Origin: Prochlorococcus sp. AG-402-N21
GTDB taxonomy: Bacteria; Cyanobacteriota; Cyanobacteriia; PCC-6307; Cyanobiaceae
Direction of reading: 5' to 3'
NCBI GenBank assembly: GCA_003216435.1
Contig: QCIW01000001.1
Coordinates: 62,001-126,000, forward strand
DNA: 64,000 nucleotides
Below are positions 25,361-32,700 of this stretch, piece by piece (the stretch's first letter is position 1; each line of letters begins with the position of its first letter). The notes beneath the pieces are model-generated. The model was not told the DNA's origin and did not search any database. It saw only the letters and a list, made by a program, of their open reading frames with translations. A program made the position numbers and the translations under genes.

Positions 25361-25789
25361 GATTCGTACTTTTAGTTATAGAGATTAAATTGCAAGAAAC
25401 ATTGCAAATAAAAGGATTTAGTTATAATTTTAGCCAATAAGTAATTTAATTTATTTTATATTAGTAGATATTAGAGAAAAAAAAAGGAAGTAGTGAATTT
25501 TAATCAAATTTGATCAGTGTTTGAAGAACTAAGAATTTAAAAAATCTTGAGATTCAAAGAATAATTTAAGGATCTTATTCAAAATGGAGCTAAGGCAACA
25601 CAAGTAAAGACCTGATTCTGCTATGTTTTGCATGAAGGATAGCATCGATCTAACCTAATTTTTCCCTACCTCTAATGGGATGGAAATCTTATAGGCCAAC
25701 TAAATAAGAAGATTTGATATCTAAACAGAATCATTGATCAATAAGTTTGTATGCTCCTTAAGTTATCGATTCTAAGCCCTAGGAATTTC
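25361..25789. other. AT-rich gap upstream of a microprotein gene
   Basis: These 429 bases separate divergent genes (desA leftward, the 46-aa gene rightward). I see no ORF longer than a few codons with coding character and no clear terminator. Both promoters must lie here. Confidence 0.5.
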
Positions 25790-25930
25790 ATGTCTTCACT
25801 CGTATTTGCAACATTCGCCCTTGGAGAGTTCAGCACCTCTGCGATCTTCTGCGGAGTAGCATCTCTAGTTCTCTTTGGGATTGTTGGCGTAATTGCCGGT
25901 CCTAATCTGGAGAAGTTCGAAGAGGAATAA
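25790..25930 (+). CDS. Single-helix membrane microprotein, 46 aa (paralogue of 27606-27752)
   Basis: ATG at 25790 is preceded by AGGA; TAA is at 25928-25930. The protein has a short N-terminus (MSSLVFATFALGEFSTSA) and one helix (IFCGVASLVLFGIVGVIAG). The end is acidic (PNLEKFEEE). It aligns without gaps with the minus-strand microprotein at 27606-27752 at 16 of 25 positions, including GVAS, VLF, IVGV and GP. The antisense ORF covering it (25738-26001) is therefore a shadow. Function unknown. Confidence 0.7.
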   Translation: MSSLVFATFALGEFSTSAIFCGVASLVLFGIVGVIAGPNLEKFEEE

Positions 25931-26147
25931 AGCTCAAACAACTCAGCAATATTTTCTGCGGGCAAAAAAGGTCTGAGTTTCCCTAGATCTTTCTTGCCCA
26001 ATAATTATTTGCGTGAAATTTCATATAAATTTATTTTTTCAGTAAATACCTTTAGGAAGATTATCTAAAATCAAAATAAATTTATGCGCAATTAAACTTA
26101 CAGTATCAATGTATTTTGCCGATAAAAACTAATCCAACCAGGATAAA

Positions 26148-27392
26148 TTAAACCTTTAACTCTTTTGCAACAGATTTACCAGCTATCCAAGCACTAGTCC
26201 AACAATGTTGAAAATTAAATCCTCCTGTCAATCCATCAACATTTAAAATCTCACCTGCAAAATATAATCCTTTACATAAACGACTTTCCATTGTTTTGAA
26301 TTGAACCTCTTTCAGATCAACTCCTCCTGCTGTAACGAACTCCTCACCATAAGGTCCTTTGCCAACAACTAAAATAGAGTTTCTATACAAAAAATTAGCT
26401 AGTATATTTTCTTGACTTTTAGACAAACTAGACCATTTTAAATTTGCAGGTATATTTATCTGCATTAGTATTATCGACCATAATCTTTTAGGTATTTCGT
26501 CAAATGGTTGAACATTGATTATTAATTTTCTTGCCTGCTGAATTCGAAAATTTATAAGCGATCTATGAATTGATTCCTTGCTTTTATTAACCCATCTAAT
26601 CAGTAATTGAGCCTTATATTTGGATTCATGTAATTTACGGGCTGCAAAAGCTGATAATTTCAATACTGCGGGTCCACTTATGCCTTGATGCGTAATTAAG
26701 ATTCTACCTTCTTCCTCAAATGAACTATCTTGAATTAAAAGTCTCAATTTTACATTGTTAATAGCTGTCCCTGAACATTCCTTAAACGAAGGATTTGGAA
26801 ATTTAAAGCTAAAGAGAGAAGGAACAGCAGAAATTAAATTGTGACCTAAATTACTCGCAAGTTTTTTACCACTAGCATCTCCACCTGTAGCAAGCAATAT
26901 TTTTCTTGCATGAAAAATATTCTCATCTTTGGATTTCAAAAGAAATCCCTTATTTCCTAAGTAAGTTATATCTTTAATTGGCATTTGAGAAGTAAAGATA
27001 ACTCCTGCTCTTTTGGCTGCCTTTTTCAAACAAACTATAACTTCATTAGATGAATTTGATTTTGGGAAAAGTCTGCCATCTTTTTCAGCAACAAGCTCCA
27101 ATCCTCGTTCTTCGAACCAAGAAAGAGCATCCCCAGATGCAAAATTAGAAAATGCTCCTATCAGAGCTGTTTGACCACGAGGATAATTAACAGCCAAGTC
27201 TTTAGGAACCCAGCATGCATTAGTTACGTTACATCGACCTCCACCACTAATTCGAACTTTTTCCAAAAAACGTCCTGTCTTCTCGAATATGACAACACTT
27301 CTAACACCATCTTCTGCGGCTTTAATAGCAGCCATAAAACCTGCTGCACCTCCTCCAATAACAACAAAATCTATTTCGCGCTTAAGGTCCAC
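26148..27392 (-). CDS. HI0933/BaiN-type NAD(P)/FAD-dependent oxidoreductase, 414 aa
   Basis: This flavoprotein family has an N-terminal FAD Rossmann motif (VVIGGGAAGFMAAI, residues 11-24) and a second signature RISGGGRCNVTNA near residue 48-60. It ends with GGVDLKEV and GLYFAGEILNVDGLTGGFNFQ. The conserved CNVTN block separates this family from other flavoproteins. Some members reduce steroid-like substrates in anaerobes, but the cyanobacterial role is unknown. It is alone, minus strand, ATG start. Confidence 0.9.
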   Translation of the reverse strand: MDLKREIDFVVIGGGAAGFMAAIKAAEDGVRSVVIFEKTGRFLEKVRISGGGRCNVTNACWVPKDLAVNYPRGQTALIGAFSNFASGDALSWFEERGLELVAEKDGRLFPKSNSSNEVIVCLKKAAKRAGVIFTSQMPIKDITYLGNKGFLLKSKDENIFHARKILLATGGDASGKKLASNLGHNLISAVPSLFSFKFPNPSFKECSGTAINNVKLRLLIQDSSFEEEGRILITHQGISGPAVLKLSAFAARKLHESKYKAQLLIRWVNKSKESIHRSLINFRIQQARKLIINVQPFDEIPKRLWSIILMQINIPANLKWSSLSKSQENILANFLYRNSILVVGKGPYGEEFVTAGGVDLKEVQFKTMESRLCKGLYFAGEILNVDGLTGGFNFQHCWTSAWIAGKSVAKELKV

Positions 27393-27545
27393 TTTTAATT
27401 CTTTTCTAGAAGAAAAAAGACTATAAATTAGCCTATATAGAGATTAATTCTAAAGAATAATTTATTCATTCTTCCTGGGATAGAGATAGTTCATCAAAAA
27501 ATCTGTAGCTTTTTAAAAAATTAAATTTGATTTAATTAACAAATA

Positions 27546-27576
27546 AAAAGCCTCCTGAAAAATGAAGGAGGCTTTA
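27546..27576 (-). terminator. Intrinsic terminator of the 48-aa microprotein gene
   Basis: The stem AAGCCTCCT / AGGAGGCTT (27548-27574) with an 8-base loop is followed on the minus strand by a T-rich tract (TTTTTATTT). It lies about 30 bases after the stop of the 27606-27752 gene. Confidence 0.8.
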
Positions 27577-27605
27577 GAACATATTTCATTTTTAGAGGTC
27601 GTGGA

Positions 27606-27752
27606 CTATTTTTTTACCTCTGGAGCATTCATTCCATCATAATCAGGTCCGACCATTACACCCACTATTGCGAAAAGAACAATAGAGGCAACGCCTACCA
27701 AAATAGCGGTAGGGGCTGGGGTACTAGTTAATCCAGCAAAGTGAATCAGCAT
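27606..27752 (-). CDS. Single-helix membrane microprotein, 48 aa (paralogue of 25790-25930)
   Basis: ATG at 27750-27752, TAG at 27606-27608. The N-terminus is MLIHFAGLTSTPAP, then one helix (TAILVGVASIVLFAIVGVM) and the tail VGPDYDGMNAPEVKK. It shares 16 of 25 residues with the microprotein 1.8 kb away on the other strand, in the same helix register. It has its own terminator. The size and Gly/Ala-rich helix suggest a small subunit of a thylakoid complex, but I cannot identify which. Confidence 0.75.
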   Translation of the reverse strand: MLIHFAGLTSTPAPTAILVGVASIVLFAIVGVMVGPDYDGMNAPEVKK

Positions 27753-27920
27753 AAAAAGGAAAAATTCAACAGCAAACGTAACTCTATAGGCAAGTAAAAA
27801 AATAGAATTTATTGATTTTGTAATTGGGATGTAACCAATGATCTAATAAATCACCTGAAAACCTCAAATATCCAATTAATCCCGAGAAGTGGCGGGCCTA
27901 GCAAAAATAAATTCCTTTAC

Positions 27921-27952
27921 ATCTCGCAATAAATGGGTTACATTTCTTAATA
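27921..27952 (+). promoter_or_regulatory. Putative light-responsive hli promoter (HLR1-like)
   Basis: The sequence CGCAATAAATGGGTTACATT, then TCTTAATAAG, nearly matches the block before the hli operon (CGCAATAAATTGTGTTATATTTC at 34559-34581). GTTACATT is a perfect HLR1 half site. The block lies within the first 20 codons of the longest ORF here, so transcription probably starts near 27950 and translation at 27961 or 27988. Confidence 0.5.
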
Positions 27953-27960
27953 AGTCAAAC

Positions 27961-28206
27961 ATGGCTGTAAAATTACAAGACTTCGAAATGACAACTTCTA
28001 GTATCAACAAACCTGACGGATCAGTAATTAGCGAGTATGGCAAGCAAAATATGTTTGCGACAGAAGTATCTATGCAAGTAGAAGAAAATTACACAAACCA
28101 CCCTGAAGAGGCCGAAAAGGCAAATGGAAGATGGGCCATGATCGGATTCATAGCTCTTATTGGCGCTTATCTCTGCACTGGTCAATTGATACCAGGTATT
28201 TTCTGA
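27961..28206 (+). CDS. hli: High-light-inducible protein with polar N-terminus, 81 aa
   Basis: The C-terminal half is an intact Hli helix (EEAEKANGRWAMIGFIALIG, then TGQLIPGIF). The Glu, Asn and Arg bind chlorophyll and lock the helix dimer. Before it lies a 45-residue polar segment containing DGSVISEYGKQNMFATE. The frame is open back to GTG at 27889, but that stretch overlaps the promoter block at 27921-27952. I therefore prefer the ATG at 27961; the ATG at 27988 (MTTSSINKPDG) is the other good choice. Likely thylakoid, photoprotective. Confidence 0.88.
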   Translation: MAVKLQDFEMTTSSINKPDGSVISEYGKQNMFATEVSMQVEENYTNHPEEAEKANGRWAMIGFIALIGAYLCTGQLIPGIF

Positions 28207-28428
28207 CAATTAAATTAACTTAAAGATGATTTTAAATTACTTTTATAGTAAATTATCAATAATATTTTTGATCAAATTATAAAGATGTCTCTTGATAATA
28301 ATTTATACATATTAGAATATATTTAAACATCTAATAATAAATAACTTATTATAAATATAAAAAATCAATACTATAGATTGAATAATCAGAAGAAGTCACA
28401 CCAATCAATTACTTAACACATTAAAGAC

Positions 28429-28461
28429 AAAAAAAAACCTGCTAATGCAGGCCTTTTTTTT
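28429..28461 (-). terminator. Intrinsic terminator, usable in both directions
   Basis: Stem CCTGC / GCAGG with loop TAAT (28438-28451) is flanked by runs of A on one side and T on the other. On the minus strand it ends the Yfr2-like RNA; on the plus strand it could back up the hli gene more than 220 bases upstream. Confidence 0.85.
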
Positions 28462-28518
28462 GAGATCTGGGGCAAGTGTAGCCATGTTTCCACTGCCTGG
28501 AGGACCTCTACTCCTCAC
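28430..28518 (-). ncRNA. Yfr2-like small RNA, about 89 nt
   Basis: On the minus strand a promoter-like pair TTGCAG - 17 bases - CAATAT (28548-28553 and 28525-28530) precedes a short sequence with no ORF. It contains GGCAGTGGAAACATGGC and TACACTTGCC, and then an intrinsic terminator. The GGAAACA core in a stem loop (GGCA-GTG / CAC-TTGCC) and a length near 90 nt match what I recall of the Yfr2 family of abundant picocyanobacterial small RNAs. The family call is from memory of its motif; the promoter-terminator unit is visible. Confidence 0.6.
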
Positions 28519-28629
28519 AAAACAATATTGATTTATCCTCAGCGATTCTGCAACAGCCTGTTGTGCTGTAAGAGAACTGGCACATGCATATAGCCTGAAT
28601 CATTGTCCCGAAAACAGACGCCAAAATAG

Positions 28630-28664
28630 ATAAAAAAAAAGACCTTGCGAAAAACGCAGGGCCT
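28630..28664 (-). terminator. Intrinsic terminator with 9-T tract
   Basis: The stem pairs 28655-28663 with 28641-28649, with one mismatch and one G-U and a five-base loop. Nine T follow on the minus strand. It has no CDS upstream that could need it, which points to a non-coding transcript. Confidence 0.8.
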
Positions 28665-28675
28665 GGGTGATGGGG
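28630..28675 (-). ncRNA. Possible very short terminator-ended RNA, about 46 nt
   Basis: On the minus strand a promoter-like pair TTGCTT - 17 bases - TAGAAA (28705-28710 and 28682-28687) is followed by GATCCCCATCACCCAG and a GC-rich hairpin (GGCCCTGCG / CGCAAGGTC) with nine T. Nothing in between codes. It may be an independent small RNA or an attenuated leader. Confidence 0.4.
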
Positions 28676-28816
28676 ATCTTATTTCTAAACGATATAAATA
28701 ATAAAAGCAACCCCTATTTATAGTGCCTGAATCGATAAAGAATGCGCTACAGGTAGTGGCAAGAAAGAACAAAAGAAATAAAGTGGAAAACTATATCGTT
28801 TTAGGAGAGAAAACTA

Positions 28817-29032
28817 ATGAAAGAACTAGCTAAAGAAACAAAGTGGCTATCGATCGGTATCGCACCAAGAGGAGTTATAGCAATAGGAATTGTGCCAATG
28901 GGAGTTGTCGCAATTGGAGGAGTTTCTATGGGTGTAATTTCGGTAGGTGCTGTAGGAATGGGTTTAATCAACGCTTGTCTTGTTGGATGCGGACTCCTTA
29001 TTACAGGAGTCAGAGTAATGGGAATATCCTGA
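28817..29032 (+). CDS. Gly-rich 10-residue repeat protein, 71 aa
   Basis: After MKELAKETKWLSIG the sequence falls into ten-residue units: IAPRGVIAIG, IVPMGVVAIG, GVSMGVISVG, AVGMGLINAC, LVGCGLLITG, then VRVMGIS. Each has the pattern x-x-x-M/R-G-V/L-hydrophobic-A/S-I/V-G. RBS-like GGAG lies at 28804-28807. The repeat is hydrophobic and Gly-spaced, so it may be a short beta-solenoid or a membrane-lying element. I know of similar Gly-repeat proteins of unknown function. ATG start; the overlapping frame at 28843 is a shadow. Confidence 0.7.
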   Translation: MKELAKETKWLSIGIAPRGVIAIGIVPMGVVAIGGVSMGVISVGAVGMGLINACLVGCGLLITGVRVMGIS

Positions 29033-29243
29033 TTATTCTAAAAAGCCTTGGGAGACTGCAAATCAATTTATATATATTTTATTTCTAAAATTTGACTTAT
29101 CTGAATCTAAATAAAACTAAGGGAATATTTTGCTAAAAAAAAGCTAACTAGCACTAGTAATTTTACCTAAAATACTTAATTAAAATTGGTTGACACCAGA
29201 GCAATTTAACAAGATAATACATTTGTACTAATTAGATAGCGCT

Positions 29244-29489
29244 GTGCCTACCGGATGGTTACTTGCTCCGAACGGGAAGTGGCTTCTTCTCTTCCGAAGA
29301 GATCCCGTCTCCTTAAACAATCTGCCTATTTTTTATACAGAAAAATGGCAAGCCTCTTCTTATGGAACTCCTGCGAAATTCCAGAATCGAAGGGCAGCCC
29401 CTTTGCAAGAAACTATTGAAACCTGGAATGAACTACTTCAAAGTGGTTGGATAAATATAAGTAATAAGTTAGGAGGTGAGATTGAATGA
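29244..29489 (+). CDS. Conserved-looking hypothetical protein, 81 aa
   Basis: GTG start at 29244 (MPTGWLLAPNGKWLLLFRRD). It is soluble, Trp-rich and compact, with a C-terminal amphipathic helix (LQETIETWNELLQSGWINI). The stop TGA overlaps the ATG of the next gene (ATGA), so the two are translationally coupled. No named domain. The residue pattern (many W, aromatic and basic) suggests a conserved cyanobacterial fold. Confidence 0.65.
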   Translation: MPTGWLLAPNGKWLLLFRRDPVSLNNLPIFYTEKWQASSYGTPAKFQNRRAAPLQETIETWNELLQSGWINISNKLGGEIE

Positions 29490-29671
29490 ATAAATCTGAT
29501 CTAGCTTTACTTATTGCAAAAAAAATAACCAAAGGACAATCGAAGATACAGAGCTTCAATTCTTATGAATGCATTAAAAGTTATTTTAATGTGATTTCTT
29601 TGGCAGAATCGAAGCAAATCGCTCTCCAATACGGAATAAAAATTAGTAATGATAATTATATTTCGGAATGA
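29486..29671 (+). CDS. Small hypothetical protein coupled to the 81-aa gene, 61 aa
   Basis: The ATG overlaps the upstream stop by 4 bases, and GGAGGTGAG lies a few bases before it, a very good ribosome-binding site. The product is helical and soluble (SDLALLIAKKITKGQSK). Coupled translation suggests the two proteins act together. Function unknown. Confidence 0.6.
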   Translation: MNKSDLALLIAKKITKGQSKIQSFNSYECIKSYFNVISLAESKQIALQYGIKISNDNYISE

Positions 29672-29840
29672 AATGAACGAACTATTTCTACTAATGATTA
29701 TTTCTCTAATTTTAAATTATAGAAAAAGAAGATTTCCTTGATTATATACATCAATATAATTCAGCTTAAGTTTCAATTATATTATTTGTGATTTAATAAT
29801 GAATTAGATAATTTTTATACTATATATTTAATAGAATTCA

Positions 29841-30053
29841 TTAATTAAATTTCTTGTAACCGTTGAATGCTATGTAGGAGGTTCCTATTCCTGAAACAAT
29901 TAATTTTATAATTCCGAAAGTGAGGCCTAAGTATAGAACTGGCCAAAGAGCGAAACAGCCTATTATCAAAAGTAACCCACCGATACCAAAATTCTGTAGT
30001 TTCTTTTTAAGGACTACAGCGGTGTCAAGAAGATCTTCTTTAAAATCGTCCAT
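29841..30053 (-). CDS. Two-helix small membrane protein, 70 aa
   Basis: A charged amphipathic N-terminus (MDDFKEDLLDTAVVLKKKLQ) leads to two hydrophobic segments, GIGGLLLIIGCFALWPVLYL and FGIIKLIVSGIGTSYIAF, with a short basic end. No family recognised. It stands between convergent and co-directional small genes with no visible terminator. Confidence 0.6.
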   Translation of the reverse strand: MDDFKEDLLDTAVVLKKKLQNFGIGGLLLIIGCFALWPVLYLGLTFGIIKLIVSGIGTSYIAFNGYKKFN

Positions 30054-30216
30054 ATGTAAAATACTTAAATTTCACACTTGTATAATGCAACCTTTAGAGC
30101 TTTCCCGCCAGGTATAACATAGAAATATCTAAATATAGTTAAAAAAACAGCCAGAAGAATTCTATCTAAAATCATAAATACTCTATATAGTTAAAAAATT
30201 AATACCAAGGAAATAG

Positions 30217-30444
30217 TCAAGCAGCTACATTAGTTTCTGAGTTAATCAGACCTACCCTCATTCTTTGTTCTAATTTTGGTCCATAAGATTCGATACCCCA
30301 GATTTCTACGAAGGATCCTTCTGGAGCCATTAAAGTGAATATTTCCTTTGGGAAAATGACTCTTTCTATAAAAAAATTTTTTTCACCAATGCACTTAAAT
30401 ACAACCATCCCAGAGGTTTTGTTCTCGTAAATAAAATCTACCAT
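30217..30444 (-). CDS. DUF1830-like protein, 75 aa
   Basis: DUF1830 is a small cyanobacterial family of unknown function. The pattern YENKTSGMVVFKCIG, then FFIERVIFPKEIFTLMAPEG, matches the family core (N-x-T near the start, ERVVFPxE in the middle). The rest is beta-rich with an acidic WGIESYGPKLEQR segment. Length 75 fits. I am fairly confident of the family, with no role known. Confidence 0.65.
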   Translation of the reverse strand: MVDFIYENKTSGMVVFKCIGEKNFFIERVIFPKEIFTLMAPEGSFVEIWGIESYGPKLEQRMRVGLINSETNVAA

Positions 30445-30724
30445 TTGAGAAATAAATCAAATCCATTAAAACAATTATCTTTCAAATTTTGTGTATTCTG
30501 CTATACAAATTAGAAAAGAAATGTAAATACAAGGCAGCAATTAAGCTTTAAGCCGTAATAATTATTTATTATCTCGCAATAATTTATATATTACTATTAT
30601 ATTCTTGATACTTTTACTCCCGAATTGAAATAAAAAAGTTGTCTAGATTGAAATAAATAAGTTTTGAAGTAAATCACCCTCTAAAATAAAACTCTTAAGA
30701 ACTTAATTAAAAAGACTCAAAACC

Positions 30725-31771
30725 ATGAGAAGTTTTTTGGCAGGCCTGATAGGAGCTTCAATGCTATTGACTGGTTGTACAACTAAAAACGAAGGGCCAA
30801 AATCAAGGCTTGACTTAATAAAGCAAAGAAATGAGATGGTCTGTGGAGTGAGTGGCAAAATTCCGGGTTTCAGCTTTCTGAAAAGTAATGGTACTTATAA
30901 AGGTATTGATGTAGATATATGCAAAGCGTTTGCTGCCGCTTTTGTAGGAAGTCCTTCAAAGGTGCAATATCGAACATTAACTGCAGCAGAAAGGTTTACG
31001 GCTATTAGGACAGGAGAAATTGATCTTTTATCCAGAAATACAACTTTCAATTTGAGTAGAGATTCTATAAATGGTAATAGCCTTACTTTTGCACCCGTTA
31101 TATTCCATGATGGTCAAGGGCTACTGGTAAAGAAAAATTCTGGAATCACAAGTATTAAAGATCTAGCTGGCCAAGCAGTTTGTGTAGGTTCTGGCACCAC
31201 CACAGAGCAAAATATAAATGATGCTTTTGAAGCTATTTCCCTCCCATATACTCCTATTAAGTATCAAGACTTAAATCAAGTAGTTGCAGGTTATTTGCAA
31301 GGTCGCTGTGCAGCCATGACATCCGACCGTTCTCAACTGGCCGCTGCGAGATCTGGTTTTAAAAATCCCAAGAATCATATTATTCTTCAAGAAACTCTTA
31401 GTAAAGAACCGCTTGCTCCAGCATCAATAGGAGGAGATCAAAAGCTTAGTGATGCTATGAGATGGGTAATTTTTTCTCTTATCACTGCGGAAGAAAAAGG
31501 AATCACAAAAGATAACATCAACAAAAAAGTCGAAATTGCACAAAATAACCCTCAATTAAAACAATTAAGAAGATTTCTTGGGGTAGAAGGCGATCTTGGA
31601 GAAAAAATAGGGCTTGATAATGATTTTGTTATTCGAGTGATTAATGCTACTGGCAATTATGGAGAAATCTATAACCGTCATCTTGGACCAAATAGTGATG
31701 TTCCAATCCCCAGAGGATTAAATAAACTTTATACTCAAGGAGGTTTACACATATCTCCCCCTTTTAATTAA
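30725..31771 (+). CDS. Amino-acid ABC transporter substrate-binding lipoprotein, 348 aa
   Basis: This periplasmic binding protein is the first gene of a four-gene uptake system. The lipobox LTGC puts the lipidated Cys at residue 18. The SBP_bac_3 fold is shown by the GIDVDICKAFAAAFVG stretch, TAAERFTAIRTGEIDLLSRN and LAGQAVCVGSGTTTEQN. It is close to general L-amino-acid (AapJ/NatF-type) binding proteins. It should bind neutral and acidic amino acids, but the exact range cannot be read from sequence. The permease follows after 29 bases. Confidence 0.9.
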   Translation: MRSFLAGLIGASMLLTGCTTKNEGPKSRLDLIKQRNEMVCGVSGKIPGFSFLKSNGTYKGIDVDICKAFAAAFVGSPSKVQYRTLTAAERFTAIRTGEIDLLSRNTTFNLSRDSINGNSLTFAPVIFHDGQGLLVKKNSGITSIKDLAGQAVCVGSGTTTEQNINDAFEAISLPYTPIKYQDLNQVVAGYLQGRCAAMTSDRSQLAAARSGFKNPKNHIILQETLSKEPLAPASIGGDQKLSDAMRWVIFSLITAEEKGITKDNINKKVEIAQNNPQLKQLRRFLGVEGDLGEKIGLDNDFVIRVINATGNYGEIYNRHLGPNSDVPIPRGLNKLYTQGGLHISPPFN

Positions 31772-31800
31772 TAAGGGTATAACTAAGTAAGAATCTGAAA

Positions 31801-32700
31801 ATGAAAGGTTTAAGGAGCCTATATATACAAGTTGGTATCGGGTTAGTATTATTTATACTATTTGCAGTATTAATAAACAATTTATCGATTAATTTAATTA
31901 GAACTAATTTGAATTTTAGCTTTAAATGGTTATATCGGCCAGCAAGCTTTGCCTTAGCAGAGCACCCCTTACCATATTCGCCCTCAGATAGCTATGCATG
32001 GGCTTTATTTATAGGATGGCTAAATAGTTTGAAAGTTATTTTTATTTCATTGATTATATCTACATTAATTGGATTTATAACAGGAATCGCAAGAACAGGA
32101 AGAAATCCCCTGCTAAAAATAATCGCAGCTAGTTATATAACATTAATAAGGCAAACCCCTCTTTTATTACAACTTATGTTTTGGTACTTTGTAGGCTTTT
32201 TAAGTATCAAAGGAACACTTATTTTCCCAAATGAAAGAATATTAGTTTTATCTAATCAAGGAATAAAAATATTTGGGGATATAAATCTAACTGCAGAGTA
32301 TTCTTCATTAGTGATTGGTTTGACAGTTTTCACAGGAGCCTATATAGCTGAGGTTGTTCGGGGTGGAATAAATTCTGTTCCAAGAGGACAATGGGAAGCA
32401 TTTAGAAGTGTTGGATTGAATGAGAATTCAGGCGTTCTAAAGATAATTATCCCTCAAGCATTGCCTGCTATTCTTCCAGGTCTAACAAGTCAATATCTAA
32501 ACCTTGCTAAAAACAGCACATTGGCGATTGCTGTTGGATATGCTGACATTTATGCCATAAGTGATACGATAATAAATCAAACAGGGAGAGCTATTGAAGG
32601 CTTTATTTTACTTCTCCTTAGTTTTTTATTTTTGAATCTTATTATTAGCCTTATGATGGATTTTTTTAATGAAATAATTACTAAATATCAAAAAGTCTGA
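31801..32700 (+). CDS. Amino-acid ABC transporter permease 1, 299 aa
   Basis: This is a HisM/AapQ-type inner-membrane permease (NatG-like). Several hydrophobic helices are visible. The EAA loop contact with the ATPase is WEAFRSVGLNENSGVLKIII near residue 200 (E-A-F-x-S-x-G), and helix-1 TLIRQTPLLLQLMFWYF is typical. The stop TGA overlaps the next start ATG by one base (TGATG), so translation is coupled. Part of the amino-acid importer. Confidence 0.9.
   Translation: MKGLRSLYIQVGIGLVLFILFAVLINNLSINLIRTNLNFSFKWLYRPASFALAEHPLPYSPSDSYAWALFIGWLNSLKVIFISLIISTLIGFITGIARTGRNPLLKIIAASYITLIRQTPLLLQLMFWYFVGFLSIKGTLIFPNERILVLSNQGIKIFGDINLTAEYSSLVIGLTVFTGAYIAEVVRGGINSVPRGQWEAFRSVGLNENSGVLKIIIPQALPAILPGLTSQYLNLAKNSTLAIAVGYADIYAISDTIINQTGRAIEGFILLLLSFLFLNLIISLMMDFFNEIITKYQKV

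Larger units (their letters stand above)
28207..28816. other. Gene-poor region with two probable minus-strand small RNAs
   Basis: These 610 bases hold no convincing CDS. They contain a Yfr2-like RNA (28430-28518) with its own promoter and terminator and a second short terminator-ended transcript (28630-28675). The minus-strand ORF at 28539-28772 runs through the second terminator and has no protein-like features. Confidence 0.65.

Noticed and set aside
25738-26001. Minus-strand ORF of 87 codons
   Set aside because: It is antisense to the 46-aa microprotein at 25790, which has a paralogue in the window and an RBS. The 87-codon frame shows no domain.
28539-28772. Minus-strand ORF of 77 codons
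   Set aside because: It runs straight through a strong intrinsic terminator at 28630-28664 and has a mixed, non-protein-like composition.
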